A DNA stretch of 64,000 bases from Allorhodopirellula solitaria (GCF_007859855.1 NZ_SJPK01000001.1:800091-864090), one strand, 5' to 3'. Shown: positions 1 through 8,700, counted from the first letter of the stretch. The notes: a model not told the origin generated them from the sequence alone. Numbers and translations: made by a program.

Positions 1-495
1 AGAGGTGACAAAATGCTCGATATGGTCCCCGATTTCGTTCTCGACGCGGCACGTGGTTTATTGTTTGCTGGAGAATCGACCGAGCTGAGGCAACTGCGGT
101 TCGGAATTGGGCCGGCACCCTCTCACGACAAATCGCCAGCGGGCAGTCCTCCGCAACCAGCCACTTTTTCTGCAGCCGACATCGCCACCACTCTAGCGCA
201 ATCGACGTCCAAACCGGTGACGGTTGTCTACGCCCCCCGAGTGCCGGCCATCATGGGCGGTCAAGTTCGATGGGAGGACCCGCAGGACAGCGACTTTCGC
301 TCGCTCGCGAGCGAGCTGCGTCGAAATGGAGTACGCGTGATCAATTGCCGGGGGGCGTTGCGAATCTCCGCTGAAAGCGGTGATTTCCCCCACGGGTTTC
401 AAAACGGCTTGCTCGGAAACGGACACCTCAACCCGATCGGTTACCAAGCAATCGCTGAGACAGCAGCGTCGGAGACACCACGCAAAGTCGACTGA
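1..495 (+). CDS. C-terminal part of an SGNH/GDSL-type hydrolase (5' end outside window)
   Basis: The frame is open to the left edge of the window, so the first in-frame ATG at 13 need not be the true start and the gene is treated as 5'-truncated. The tail carries GNGHLNPIGYQAIAE, which matches the last block of SGNH hydrolases, where a His (usually in an Asp-x-His or Asp-x-x-His setting) completes the catalytic triad. Here the residue two before the His is Asn rather than Asp. Just upstream, a beta-strand and a GVRVINCRGAL segment fit the end of the Rossmann-like SGNH fold. The nucleophile Ser block is not in the window, so substrate and activity cannot be judged. Known members act on acyl esters of lipids or cell-wall sugars. 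Confidence 0.5.
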   Translation, partial: RGDKMLDMVPDFVLDAARGLLFAGESTELRQLRFGIGPAPSHDKSPAGSPPQPATFSAADIATTLAQSTSKPVTVVYAPRVPAIMGGQVRWEDPQDSDFRSLASELRRNGVRVINCRGALRISAESGDFPHGFQNGLLGNGHLNPIGYQAIAETAASETPRKVD

Positions 496-520
496 GATTC
501 TCAAAACAGTACCGAAGCTA

Positions 521-620
521 GCCGAAGACAGGGCCACCCGAAGACAGGGCCACCCACTCTTTTCCCCCCGAGAATAGGGCCACCCACTTTGTCAGGAGAT
601 GGGGCCACCCACTTTCGCTA
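521..620. repeat. Four short iterated GGGCCACCC units, probable mobile-element end
   Basis: The nonamer GGGCCACCC occurs at 531-539, 547-555, 577-585 and 602-610, the last two followed by ACTTT. The first two lie in a perfect 16-bp tandem (GAAGACAGGGCCACCC). Iterated short sites next to a broken transposase are what one expects of a transposase-binding end, but this is inference. The whole stretch 496-784 holds no credible gene. Confidence 0.4.
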
Positions 621-784
621 GGGCGTTTGATCGCCGTCGGGGTGCCTTCTTTTCACGCTAACCCGCCCGACTCAACCGTCTTCGGTATGAAGCCACTGGC
701 AACTGAACTTTTTCCAGGCGATTGCGTGGCGACCGCGCAGCAGCGATCTCGGAGGCATCGAAATTGGACGAGCTGATGGCTCGG

Positions 785-1135
785 TTAGACCGCCGACAAG
801 CCCAGTGGGTTACCGGGAGCGCATAGCCAGTTCTGGCCGCGCCGGGACGCCTCCTCCGCCAGATGTTCTGGGCTGCCAGCGGCGCGGCGGAACACACGTC
901 CGAACTTAAGCACAATATCGCACCAACCATGGGTGTCCAAACCGATTCGAGTTAGGATCGGCCGCAGATGCTCGGGGATCGCCCCAACCTTGTCACTGCG
1001 AATTTGACGCCCCGTCCATTCAAGCAGTTCCAGATACTGAGCCTGTCCCTCTTTGCTGGTCCCTCTTTGCTGGTCAATTGGATGATGTGCCCTGATATGA
1101 TGGCTTGTTCGTAGCTGGCGCCGGGAAGATCTCAA
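785..1135 (-). pseudogene. Remnant of a large Y1-type (IS200/REP-associated) transposase, C-terminal end
   Basis: The reverse strand encodes YLELLEWTGRQIRSDKVGAI followed by a pattern of P-LxRIGLDTHGWCDIVLKFG and RRAAGS. I recognise this as the C-terminal extension of large planctomycete and proteobacterial tyrosine (Y1/RAYT-like) transposases. The catalytic HUH part and Tyr are absent. Upstream in the remnant a 14-bp tandem duplication (GTCCCTCTTTGCTG at 1045-1058 and 1059-1072) shifts the frame, and the residues before it do not look like the family. The next gene starts at 1241, so the missing 5' part has been deleted. The frame is dead and marks an old insertion. Confidence 0.55.
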
Positions 1136-1240
1136 GAAAATTCCGATTGGCGTCCAATGCCGCGCTGCGTTCGCTTCGCCCCGGGCTCTGGGTGGAGGTA
1201 GACTGACCGTTTTTCAAATTCGACCACCACTACTTCAATC

Positions 1241-2221
1241 ATGCTACGAACCATTTCCCGTCCCTTCCTGAAATCGAGCCTGATCGCGATGGCCATGGCA
1301 TGCTGTGTCTTTGCGTCGTGTTATGCGGTCGGGCACACAGAGAGTGAAACAGTGGCGAAAAATTTCAATGTTGCTCTACCGACTGCCGGTGGCGCTCAGT
1401 TTTGGACAGATCTCGAGGCTCGCGGTGGATATCGCGTGCAACGCAACGCGTTGACTGGGCATTGTCGCATTCTCGATTCCCAAAACATCCGCAGGGGTTG
1501 GGGCAGTGAAGAGGATGCGTGCGAGTTGCTCGACGAGCTCTGCCCGAACAAAACTGCGCCGGCCAGCAAACCGGTCGTGGTGTTGCTGCATGGGCTAATG
1601 CGCACCGACGGTTCGATGAAGTCGATGGAGTCGGCGTTGCGGGCGGACGGGTACGACCAAATCATTCGGTTTGGTTACGCCAGCACTCGGTCGAGTTTGG
1701 GCGAGTCCTCAAAGGCGCTGCACCGGGTGCTCGCGGGCCAGCACCCGGACGCGGAGTTCTGTTTTGTTGGTCATAGCATGGGGAACATTGTCACACGTCA
1801 CTTGATCGGCGATCTCCAGCGGAATGGTGATCCCGAACGGATTGTCTCGCGTTGCCGTTCGATGGTGATGCTCGGGCCGCCCAACCAGGGCGCCGCCATC
1901 GCTCGCCGCTTGGGGGCAACGGGCGTCTTTGAATGGGTCGCTGGGCCTGGGGCCATGGAGCTGGGAACGAATTGGACTGAGGTGGAAGCGAATCTGGCCA
2001 CGCCGCCGTTCCCTTTTGCGATCGTGGCCGGCAAGATCGCGGTGGGCGCGGTCCGCAATCCGCTCGTCGACGGCGAGAGTGATTTCGTTGTCAGTTGGGA
2101 GGAGGCACAGCTCGACGGCGCCGAAACGGTGCACGAAGTCGCCGTGTTGCATTCCTTTCTGATGAACGACCCGGCTGTGCAGGAGTGGACAATTGAGTTT
2201 CTAGATGCTCACCTGGAGTGA
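1241..2221 (+). CDS. Exported alpha/beta hydrolase (lipase/acyltransferase-like)
   Basis: 326 residues. An N-terminal hydrophobic stretch (about 11-30) looks like a signal peptide or anchor. The core starts at about 111 with a beta-strand and an HG oxyanion element (VVVLLHGLM, 112-120). The nucleophile elbow GHSMG places the catalytic Ser at 179. Asp residues near 280 (LVDGESDFV) and a His near 304 (AVLHSFLMND) are candidate triad members. The closest known styles are lecithin:cholesterol acyltransferase-like and PGAP1-like esterases, which act on lipids; the substrate here is unknown. It lies upstream of arfB on the same strand with an 85-bp gap, so a shared job is not implied. Confidence 0.75.
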   Translation: MLRTISRPFLKSSLIAMAMACCVFASCYAVGHTESETVAKNFNVALPTAGGAQFWTDLEARGGYRVQRNALTGHCRILDSQNIRRGWGSEEDACELLDELCPNKTAPASKPVVVLLHGLMRTDGSMKSMESALRADGYDQIIRFGYASTRSSLGESSKALHRVLAGQHPDAEFCFVGHSMGNIVTRHLIGDLQRNGDPERIVSRCRSMVMLGPPNQGAAIARRLGATGVFEWVAGPGAMELGTNWTEVEANLATPPFPFAIVAGKIAVGAVRNPLVDGESDFVVSWEEAQLDGAETVHEVAVLHSFLMNDPAVQEWTIEFLDAHLE

Positions 2222-2306
2222 CCGCGTCGGTGGCTCGGCGATGCAGTCGCGGAGCCGAAACGATTCACAACCACCGCACCACGATGCCGTCGAATGCTGA
2301 GAGTTC

Positions 2307-2735
2307 ATGTCTGATTTAAGTGTCACGAAACGTTTCCGGATTGCTGAGAGCGAACTGGATTGGTCAGCGAGCCGGAGCAGTGGGCCGGGCGGCCAGAACG
2401 TGAACAAGGTGAATTCGAAAGTCACGCTGCGTTGGAAACCGGCTACGCGGCCGGGATTCGACGATGGGTGGCGGCACCGATTCGAGGCGAGATTTTCCAC
2501 ACGGATCAATCGGGAAGGAGAATTGGTGCTCCACAGCGACCGGACACGGGATCAGTTTCGCAATTTGGCGGATGTGCGTGCCCGTCTCGTATCGATGCTG
2601 TTGGAGTGTCGCGTAGCGCCAAAAACCCGCCGGGCCACCCGCCCCACCTTGGGCAGCAAAAAGCGTCGGATCGAGGGAAAACGCCGGCTTTCAGAGAAGA
2701 AACGACTGCGGGGCCGCCCCCAACGGGATGATTGA
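2307..2735 (+). CDS. arfB: ArfB-type peptidyl-tRNA hydrolase, ribosome rescue
   Basis: 142 residues with the release-factor-type motif SSGPGGQNVNKVNSKV; the GGQ glutamine is residue 30. The C-terminus is a strongly basic tail (KRRIEGKRRLSEKKRLRGR). Both are hallmarks of ArfB (YaeJ/ICT1), which enters the mRNA channel of stalled ribosomes with its basic tail and hydrolyses peptidyl-tRNA with the GGQ loop. Full-length for the family (about 140) and lacking the codon-recognition domain of RF1/RF2. The ATG at 2307 begins directly before the conserved domain, so the start is well set. Confidence 0.92.
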   Translation: MSDLSVTKRFRIAESELDWSASRSSGPGGQNVNKVNSKVTLRWKPATRPGFDDGWRHRFEARFSTRINREGELVLHSDRTRDQFRNLADVRARLVSMLLECRVAPKTRRATRPTLGSKKRRIEGKRRLSEKKRLRGRPQRDD

Positions 2736-2738
2736 AGG

Positions 2739-2766
2739 TTCACTTGTGGCGATTGATTGATATACT
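2739..2766 (+). promoter_or_regulatory. Possible sigma-70 promoter for the UVR protein/sensor kinase pair
   Basis: TTCACT at 2739-2744 and TATACT at 2761-2766 are separated by 16 bp, 45 bp before the ATG at 2812. The -10 box is good and the -35 fair. Eye-matched only. Confidence 0.3.
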
Positions 2767-2811
2767 GAGGTCAAACTGACGCATTCTTTCGCTCTGACCC
2801 TTTTGAACTAC

Positions 2812-3546
2812 ATGAAACGCCCGCGGAACTTGGACGACCTGCTCAAACAATGGGCATTCGACCCGGCGACACTGAACGTCCGCATGGTCAAAGGCAAGGA
2901 CGAACGAGACGTGCTGCAAATGCGTGTGGAGTTGGGCGTGCTGCAGCTCGAAACGACCGGCCGGCCCGACGGTGAGTCGATCAGCGGTTCGGACAGCTAT
3001 CTCGAACACCTGAACCTGTGCCGTCTTGAAGAGCCGAATTACGACTTGACCGAGCATGATTGCAGTGAGATCGACCGCGAGTTCATGCAGTTTTACCATC
3101 GCCGTATTTGCTGGCTGCGGATGCAGTTCTATCACCGAGCGGTCATGGATGCCGACCACACGCTGCGGCTGATGGATGTCTGCGAAGATTTATCGGACGA
3201 CCCAGAATGGTCGGCCGCGCATGAACAGTATCGCCCCTTTGTGCTGTTTCATCGGACGCAAGCTGAGGCGCTCGGCGAACTCGAAGAGAATACTCCCGAG
3301 GAAGCCATCCAAGCGATCAATCGGGGGCTGGACACACTGCGTGAGTTTTTTGTCAAACACGAGGCAGAAGAGCATTTCGACGAGGACGAGTTGATCGTCC
3401 GCTTGATCGAGCTCCGCGAGTCTATGCGGACGGAGTATTCCGTCGGTCAAACTCTGCGTGAGCGACTCGAACATGCCGTCGAGCAAGAGCACTACGAGTT
3501 GGCAGCCAAACTCCGTGATGAGTTGACACGACGAGAAGCACACTGA
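2812..3546 (+). CDS. UVR-motif protein of unknown function
   Basis: 244 residues from the ATG at 2812; an in-frame TTG nine bases earlier is possible, but MKRPRNLDDLLKQW reads as a natural start. Most of the protein is helical and charged, without a catalytic motif I recognise. The last 35 residues (LRERLEHAVEQEHYELAAKLRDEL) form a UVR motif, the UvrB/UvrC helical hairpin that binds partner UVR motifs and is also found in McsA and Clp adaptors. No nuclease or helicase domain is present. It is separated by only 2 bp from the downstream sensor kinase, so the two are probably cotranscribed; that link is unexplained by the motif. Confidence 0.7.
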   Translation: MKRPRNLDDLLKQWAFDPATLNVRMVKGKDERDVLQMRVELGVLQLETTGRPDGESISGSDSYLEHLNLCRLEEPNYDLTEHDCSEIDREFMQFYHRRICWLRMQFYHRAVMDADHTLRLMDVCEDLSDDPEWSAAHEQYRPFVLFHRTQAEALGELEENTPEEAIQAINRGLDTLREFFVKHEAEEHFDEDELIVRLIELRESMRTEYSVGQTLRERLEHAVEQEHYELAAKLRDELTRREAH

Positions 3547-3548
3547 TC

Positions 3549-4970
3549 ATGAAATTGATCTCGTCGGCACCGTTGGGGTCGGCCGCGTGGTTGCTCCGTC
3601 TCCGCTCCTTCGCGTGCATCGGGCAATTCGTAACGATTCTCTTGGCCGGTACGCTGACGTCGACGCCGCTGCCGATCGCGCCGCTGCTGCTGTTCGTTGC
3701 CTTGACCGCGATTACCAATGTCGGATATGGATGGTGGTTGTGGCGTTTCGAACGGCGGTCACGGGCCGATGCGCCCAATCTAGTGCCGCTCCGCGTCGCC
3801 TTTGCGTTGATGGCTCTCGACCTCATGACGTTGACCGCGATGCTGTATTTGAGCGGTGGAGCGGACAATCCTTTTTGCTTTTTCTACTTTGTCAATCTCG
3901 CCGTGGGTGGGGTCATGCTGCAGCCTTCGGCTGCCTGGAAGCTAACCGGACTCGCCGTGCTGGGATACGTGCTGTTGCAGTTCCAATCGCGCCCCGTGAT
4001 GGGACTGAGTGTGCAGACGATCGACCCGCCGTTGATACTGCTTGGCGATCTGCACCTCCGTGGGCTGGCGTCGCTGATTGCCTTCGTCGCCTGTGGCACG
4101 GTGATTACGTTCTTTGTCACACGGACGTCGAGGCAACTTCGCAGCCGCGATGAGGATTTGCGGCGGAGCCAATCCGCTCGCGCTGACGCGATGCGTTTGG
4201 AGGGACTGACCACGCTCGCCGCGGGGGCTGCTCACGAACTCGCCACCCCTTTATCAGCGATCGATGTAGCTTGTCGAGAACTGACTCGACATCTCGACTC
4301 CATCGAAAAACCATCTTCGATCGACGACGATCTGCGACTCATCGATGGTCAACTCTACCGCTGTCGGCAGATTCTCTCTCGGATGCGTGCTGCCGCCGGT
4401 GACGCAGTCGCTGACCAATGGAATCGCACGACGCTCGGCGATTTGATCGACACCACGCTTGAAGGGATTCGCGATCCCCATCGCGTCGAGATTCTTGAGC
4501 CACTGAATCCATGGACCCCAGAACCGGAAACCTCGGAGCCCGAACCGGCCGAACCACTCGGTGGTGATCCGAAGCCACACGCCAGCACCCCGGCTTGGGA
4601 GCGTCAACCGCTCTGGTTACCTGAAGAGGCGGTCGCTCAAGCGATCCGGAATCTTCTGCACAATGCTCTCGACGCGAGCGAGGACGATCGCATGGTGACC
4701 ATGCAAGCGGCGCGGACCGATGATGAACTCGCGCTGACGGTCGTCGACCGGGGCGATGGCATGTCTGCCGAAGTGCTCGACCGCGCTGGAGATCCATTTT
4801 TCACGACCAAGGATCCGGGGCGAGGAATCGGTTTGGGGTTGTTTCTCACACGCAACGTCATCACCCGGTTGGGCGGCCGGTTACATTTCGAAAGTGTTCC
4901 GGACAAAGGCACCACCGCGACCGTGTTCCTGCCTCTCGTGCCGAGGCTCCCAGATCGTTCCTTGGACTGA
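3549..4970 (+). CDS. RegB/PrrB-type membrane sensor histidine kinase
   Basis: 473 residues. About five or six membrane segments occupy residues 20-190. Between them lies GGADNPF (103-109), which fits the GGxxNPF heptapeptide of RegB/PrrB/RoxS kinases, where it senses the ubiquinone pool. The H-box AAHELATPLS puts the phospho-accepting His at 229. The ATPase part has an N-box (RNLLHNALDAS, about 367-377), G1 DRGDG (400-404), an F-box DPFFTT and G2 GIGLGLF (426-432), so it should be active. A Pro/Glu-rich insertion (about 320-345) separates the dimerisation and ATPase domains. In other bacteria RegB pairs with the DNA-binding RegA; no such regulator is adjacent, so the partner must be elsewhere. 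Confidence 0.88.
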   Translation: MKLISSAPLGSAAWLLRLRSFACIGQFVTILLAGTLTSTPLPIAPLLLFVALTAITNVGYGWWLWRFERRSRADAPNLVPLRVAFALMALDLMTLTAMLYLSGGADNPFCFFYFVNLAVGGVMLQPSAAWKLTGLAVLGYVLLQFQSRPVMGLSVQTIDPPLILLGDLHLRGLASLIAFVACGTVITFFVTRTSRQLRSRDEDLRRSQSARADAMRLEGLTTLAAGAAHELATPLSAIDVACRELTRHLDSIEKPSSIDDDLRLIDGQLYRCRQILSRMRAAAGDAVADQWNRTTLGDLIDTTLEGIRDPHRVEILEPLNPWTPEPETSEPEPAEPLGGDPKPHASTPAWERQPLWLPEEAVAQAIRNLLHNALDASEDDRMVTMQAARTDDELALTVVDRGDGMSAEVLDRAGDPFFTTKDPGRGIGLGLFLTRNVITRLGGRLHFESVPDKGTTATVFLPLVPRLPDRSLD

Positions 4971-5009
4971 AGCCCAGGGCCAACTGCTCCGGCCCGGTTG
5001 AGAGCATCG

Positions 5010-6266
5010 CTAGGTTGACAACTCAATGCACCCGAGGATCTCGGCGGTCGTGACCACCCCCCAGTGCCGGCTGTCGATGGACAAAGGTACGTTGTCTCCG
5101 ACGACGAACCATTCGTCGTCACCTAGTCGCTGCGGATACTGCAGTGGACGGGCGGGGTTCGCCGACTTTGCACGAGGTACTACGGCAGTATCTCGGTACA
5201 CGACCGTTCGGTTCACGCTCAAGTCGGAGAGATCGATACGACTCCGCGGGCCCGCCGCGATGCGGAGGGCGACGGGCGTTTGGGGAGTCACCAGGTCGGT
5301 TGGTAGGTGGAGCCGTGATGACGACCCTGCGACCGCTGGGTTTTTCGTTTGGACCGGGATCGCGATGTTGGCTCGGAGTCGTACTCGCTGTTGCTGCAGC
5401 ACCACGCCACTCTCGGTCCAGATCGCTGTCCAGACCTCGGCTGCTTGCTCCCCGCCTACCGGCGCGGCGAGGCTGAACTGGATCGAGAGTCCCGCAGCGG
5501 GAAACAGGGACCGCTGTACGCCCAGGTTACCGGGATAGTCATCGAGCACACGCCCTGAATGCTTTCCGCGGTAAACGTTCTGATGATGATAGACGAGCCA
5601 CGAGGAGTCTGAGTGAGTCGTCCAGCTCCGATCCGTTTGACGCTGCCAACCAGTGGAGGCCGCTTCATTGAGCCAACGCGACCGCTCTCGGCAACGATCG
5701 GCATCGACGGTAATTTGCGGCAACGATGAAAACCCAGGAAGTTGGCCGTCGATCTGCAAGCGTCCCAAGCGATCGCGGGAGATGGTTTGGCCGGGAACTC
5801 CGAGGAGCCGCTTAGCATGCGTTCCCTGCCGTTCAATCAGGACCATGGCGCCTGGCTGAAAGTCGCGTCTCGCGCGCGCGGTGATCTCCACCACGTCGGG
5901 CGGCAATTCGTCTGTCGCCAACCCATGCCGGACTTGCGTCTTGGTGATCACATGACCACAGTGCCAGCAGGCCAATGCCGAGGCAGGCAGGACGCCTTGT
6001 GACAGCCCCTCCATGGCGAGCTGCAGTGTGCTGGAATCGACACGAATCCGGATCCCACAAGACTCGCAGGCAAGCGACCGCGACGGCCCCCACAGCGTGG
6101 GATTCATCGAGGGGCCGGAGATCCGATAGCGTTTGGGGGTTTGCTTGGGCGTCCCGTACCGACACCCGCCACTGATGGTCAGCCCCCCCAATGTTCCCAA
6201 GGAAATCTCAGCCCCCGACTTCGCAAAGTTACGGCGCGAGACCCGACCGGGGGGCAGTGGCGTCAT
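5010..6266 (-). CDS. Signal peptidase I homologue with Tat-like leader and zinc-ribbon insertion
   Basis: 418 residues. Family S26 features are clear: SGPSMNPT with nucleophile Ser53, an AKRLLGVPG block with general-base Lys152, and a C-terminal GDN...SIDSRHWG box (about 393-408). Three things are odd. The N-terminus reads SRRNFAKSG, a good twin-arginine motif, followed by a weakly hydrophobic run ending in a lipobox-like TISGGC (Cys35), where ordinary LepB has one or two membrane anchors. Two CxxC pairs (67-70 and 100-103) form a zinc-ribbon-like insert between Ser and Lys. A further insert of about 200 residues (roughly 180-380) precedes the last box and looks like a beta-rich domain. It probably cleaves a special class of exported proteins; this is inference. 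Confidence 0.75.
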   Translation of the reverse strand: MTPLPPGRVSRRNFAKSGAEISLGTLGGLTISGGCRYGTPKQTPKRYRISGPSMNPTLWGPSRSLACESCGIRIRVDSSTLQLAMEGLSQGVLPASALACWHCGHVITKTQVRHGLATDELPPDVVEITARARRDFQPGAMVLIERQGTHAKRLLGVPGQTISRDRLGRLQIDGQLPGFSSLPQITVDADRCRERSRWLNEAASTGWQRQTDRSWTTHSDSSWLVYHHQNVYRGKHSGRVLDDYPGNLGVQRSLFPAAGLSIQFSLAAPVGGEQAAEVWTAIWTESGVVLQQQRVRLRANIAIPVQTKNPAVAGSSSRLHLPTDLVTPQTPVALRIAAGPRSRIDLSDLSVNRTVVYRDTAVVPRAKSANPARPLQYPQRLGDDEWFVVGDNVPLSIDSRHWGVVTTAEILGCIELST

Positions 6267-6415
6267 CGAATCAGAGCGGGAAAGGGGGAAATTAGGGTTG
6301 CCGCAGAAGCCGTAGAAATGCTAACAGCCAAGTCACCACGTAAGAGCGCGTGGAAATGCCAGCTCGCCCATTGAGCTGGGAACTTGAACGTTCTCGGAGG
6401 AAACGGAATCCTACC

Positions 6416-6838
6416 ATGTCACATCTCACAATCGGCAACGATGCCAACCAGCCCTTCGCCATTGTAGTGGAATCGGTCGCATCGCATCTCCTGATGAAAC
6501 ATCCCGCCCCAATCTGTTTGGAAGTGGACATGGACATGGATTTGCGTGTGAACGTCGATTCGACCTCACTGAGTCAACTCATCGATAGCCTGGTTCGGCA
6601 AGCACTCGTTGAGATGCCCGACGGCGGCGAGCTGACAATCACGGCATGCGAAACCCCCACGGATGTGGAACTGGAGATCGCCGACACGGGCAGCGACGTG
6701 GAAACGCGGGCTTGCAAGCTACCCATGGTCGCCGCCGCGATGGCAGCTGAATTGGTTTGGCAGAACTGTCCCCAAGGCGGTGGTGCCGTGACGGCGCGAT
6801 TGCCGAGATACCGTCAATCGCAACGGCGTGCCGCCTGA
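6416..6838 (+). CDS. Small degenerate histidine-kinase-like ATPase domain protein
   Basis: 140 residues from the ATG at 6416, which has GGAGG 16 bp upstream; an earlier in-frame ATG (6350) lacks support. The middle resembles a GHKL ATPase: an N-box-like helix followed by EMPDGGELTI (66-75), and a G1 box EIADTGS (87-93). The key N-box Asn is replaced (Gln62 or Arg61) and no GxGLG box is visible, so ATP binding is doubtful. There is no H-box, receiver or membrane segment. It ends 38 bp before fliF and is likely cotranscribed. It may be an anti-sigma- or CheA-like accessory part for flagellar control, but nothing in the sequence proves it. Confidence 0.6.
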   Translation: MSHLTIGNDANQPFAIVVESVASHLLMKHPAPICLEVDMDMDLRVNVDSTSLSQLIDSLVRQALVEMPDGGELTITACETPTDVELEIADTGSDVETRACKLPMVAAAMAAELVWQNCPQGGGAVTARLPRYRQSQRRAA

Positions 6839-6876
6839 GCAGCGAAGTCCATTCGAATCCATTTCAATCGATTTCC

Positions 6877-8523
6877 ATGCTCCCCAAATCTCTCGAACAG
6901 TTTCGCGACGTCTTCTCAGCGATGCCCGTGCAGTCACGGGTTATCGCCGTGTTGCTCGTCGCGGCCATGGTGATGGCGTTTGGCTTTCTCATTCGCGGCA
7001 GCGGTTCGCCGGACACGGAGTATTTACTCGGTGGCAAACTGCTCGACGAAAACGACCTCGACGCTGCTGAAATGGCGTTCGGCAGCGCCCATTTGACTGG
7101 CTGGAAACGCGACGGACGGCGGATGCTGATTCCGACCGCCCAGCGCAGTGAATTCTTGGCGGCACTCGAATCATCGGCCGCACTGCCCACGTCGCTCCGC
7201 TCGCATATTCAAGAAGCGATTGATTCGTCGACCCCCTTTGAATCGAGTGAGCAGCGATCGGCGAGGGTCAGCCACGCGAAGGAACGTGACCTGAGCGACG
7301 ATATCGCGAAGTTCCCTGATGTACGGTCGGCCAACGTTACCTACGACGAAGGCGAACGGATCGGGTTGGGAAGGGGCCGAAAACAATCCGCGAGTGTGTT
7401 TGTGCAGCCCGAAGGTGGCGAACCACTATCGCAAGCTCGCGTGGAAATGATCCGGAAGATGATCCGAGCCTCGTTCGCCGGGATGTCCATCGAGGATGTC
7501 GAAGTGACCGATGCCAACGCCTCGGCGATGGCTCATGGATACGAGAGCGACGATCCACTATCAAGAAAACGCCGAGAAGAAGAAGCCTACTACGAACAAA
7601 AAATTCGCTCACAACTCGCAGGCTACGGACAGATCCACGTCAAAACCTTTGCTGATATCGATCCCTCAATGGGCGTGGAAAAAGCCAGAATCAAATATGA
7701 CAGCCAACCGACCACGCTGACCAAGACGCGGCGTAAGGTAGAGACTGGCTCGACGCGCCCGCGCAGCGGTGGTGGGCTCGGTGCTCAAATCAGCGCCCTG
7801 ATCACCAGCAATCGTTCGGTCAAACTCGATTCAGTCGAACATACCTCAACGACGCAGCTCGACGAAACATCCACCGACCACATCGCTGGGCAGGAATACG
7901 AGGCCACGCGAACTGCAGCACTCGCGGTCAAACGCATCCGTGTTTCCATCGGGCTACCATCGAGCTACTACCGCAAAGTTCATTGCCAGAACTTCCTACA
8001 GAACAATCCTGGTACGAACCTTGACGACATCGATTCACTCACCAGCACGAAGCTACAAGAGCTCCGTGACTGCACCAAGCTCGCGATCGAGTCCGCGGTT
8101 CTGCCGCTGCTGCCTGACGTCGCCCCAGGTAGCGACTCGGCATCCCTCGTCAAAGTATGGGACTATCCTGATCTTCCTGAGCAACTCGCACCAGCGGCGA
8201 CGAACCGCGACGCGTTACTGACCTGGTTGGCAGGATCGTGGCAGATGATTGCTGTGATCTCTCTCGCAACGATGGCGTTGTTGATCGCTCGCGGCGCAAT
8301 CCAGTCGCGAGGACATGCCGGCGACCCGAACAACCGCTCTCAAAACGCCGCGTTGGACGCATCGTCCTCTCCGGCCGATACGATTGAGCCGAGCGAGCCG
8401 CGGTTTCAACATCCCGCCCCTGGGGGCAATAGCGCATTGACAAGCGAGCTCGCCGAGCTGGTCGAGCAAAACCCCAGGCTGGCGGCGAACGTTCTCCAAA
8501 GTTGGGTCGGCGAGGCTGCTTAA
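6877..8523 (+). CDS. fliF: Flagellar MS-ring protein FliF
   Basis: 548 residues from the ATG at 6877. FliF forms the basal-body ring in the inner membrane, and its C-terminus binds the switch protein FliG. Seen here: a first membrane segment (about 20-39), the periplasmic ring-building modules (SVFVQPEGG and the following helices at about 165-200), a low-complexity periplasmic stretch (KVETGSTRPRSGGG), a second membrane segment (about 452-472) and a C-terminal LAELVEQNPRLAANVLQSW, which matches the FliG-binding tail. It is intact and of normal length. The neighbours are not flagellar: fliG, fliE and flgBC are absent, so the flagellar genes are dispersed in this genome. Confidence 0.9.
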   Translation: MLPKSLEQFRDVFSAMPVQSRVIAVLLVAAMVMAFGFLIRGSGSPDTEYLLGGKLLDENDLDAAEMAFGSAHLTGWKRDGRRMLIPTAQRSEFLAALESSAALPTSLRSHIQEAIDSSTPFESSEQRSARVSHAKERDLSDDIAKFPDVRSANVTYDEGERIGLGRGRKQSASVFVQPEGGEPLSQARVEMIRKMIRASFAGMSIEDVEVTDANASAMAHGYESDDPLSRKRREEEAYYEQKIRSQLAGYGQIHVKTFADIDPSMGVEKARIKYDSQPTTLTKTRRKVETGSTRPRSGGGLGAQISALITSNRSVKLDSVEHTSTTQLDETSTDHIAGQEYEATRTAALAVKRIRVSIGLPSSYYRKVHCQNFLQNNPGTNLDDIDSLTSTKLQELRDCTKLAIESAVLPLLPDVAPGSDSASLVKVWDYPDLPEQLAPAATNRDALLTWLAGSWQMIAVISLATMALLIARGAIQSRGHAGDPNNRSQNAALDASSSPADTIEPSEPRFQHPAPGGNSALTSELAELVEQNPRLAANVLQSWVGEAA

Positions 8524-8658
8524 CTCACCGGCACGCGTTTGCAAGACCTCAGCCTCGCCCGACGGAGTTGGGCAAGGACTGGACAGTAGGATGCAAGGCT
8601 CGGGGAGAAGGATCAAGCTGCCAGTTACCCACAAGGTTACCTACGCCGAAGGCGTTGA

Positions 8659-8700
8659 AGAAAATAGCCGGTGGTTTGAGCGCAAGCGAACACCACCGGA
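8659..8700 (-). repeat. Dispersed repeat, copy A (hairpin module only)
   Basis: CCGGTGGT (8668-8675) pairs with ACCACCGG (8692-8699) around a 16-nt loop. The same module recurs with near identity at 27638-27669 and 62457-62487. Here the core that usually follows it is missing. Confidence 0.75.

Noticed and set aside
658-930. Open frame on the minus strand beside the transposase remnant
   Set aside because: No resemblance to a protein; overlaps the recognisable transposase tail in another frame.
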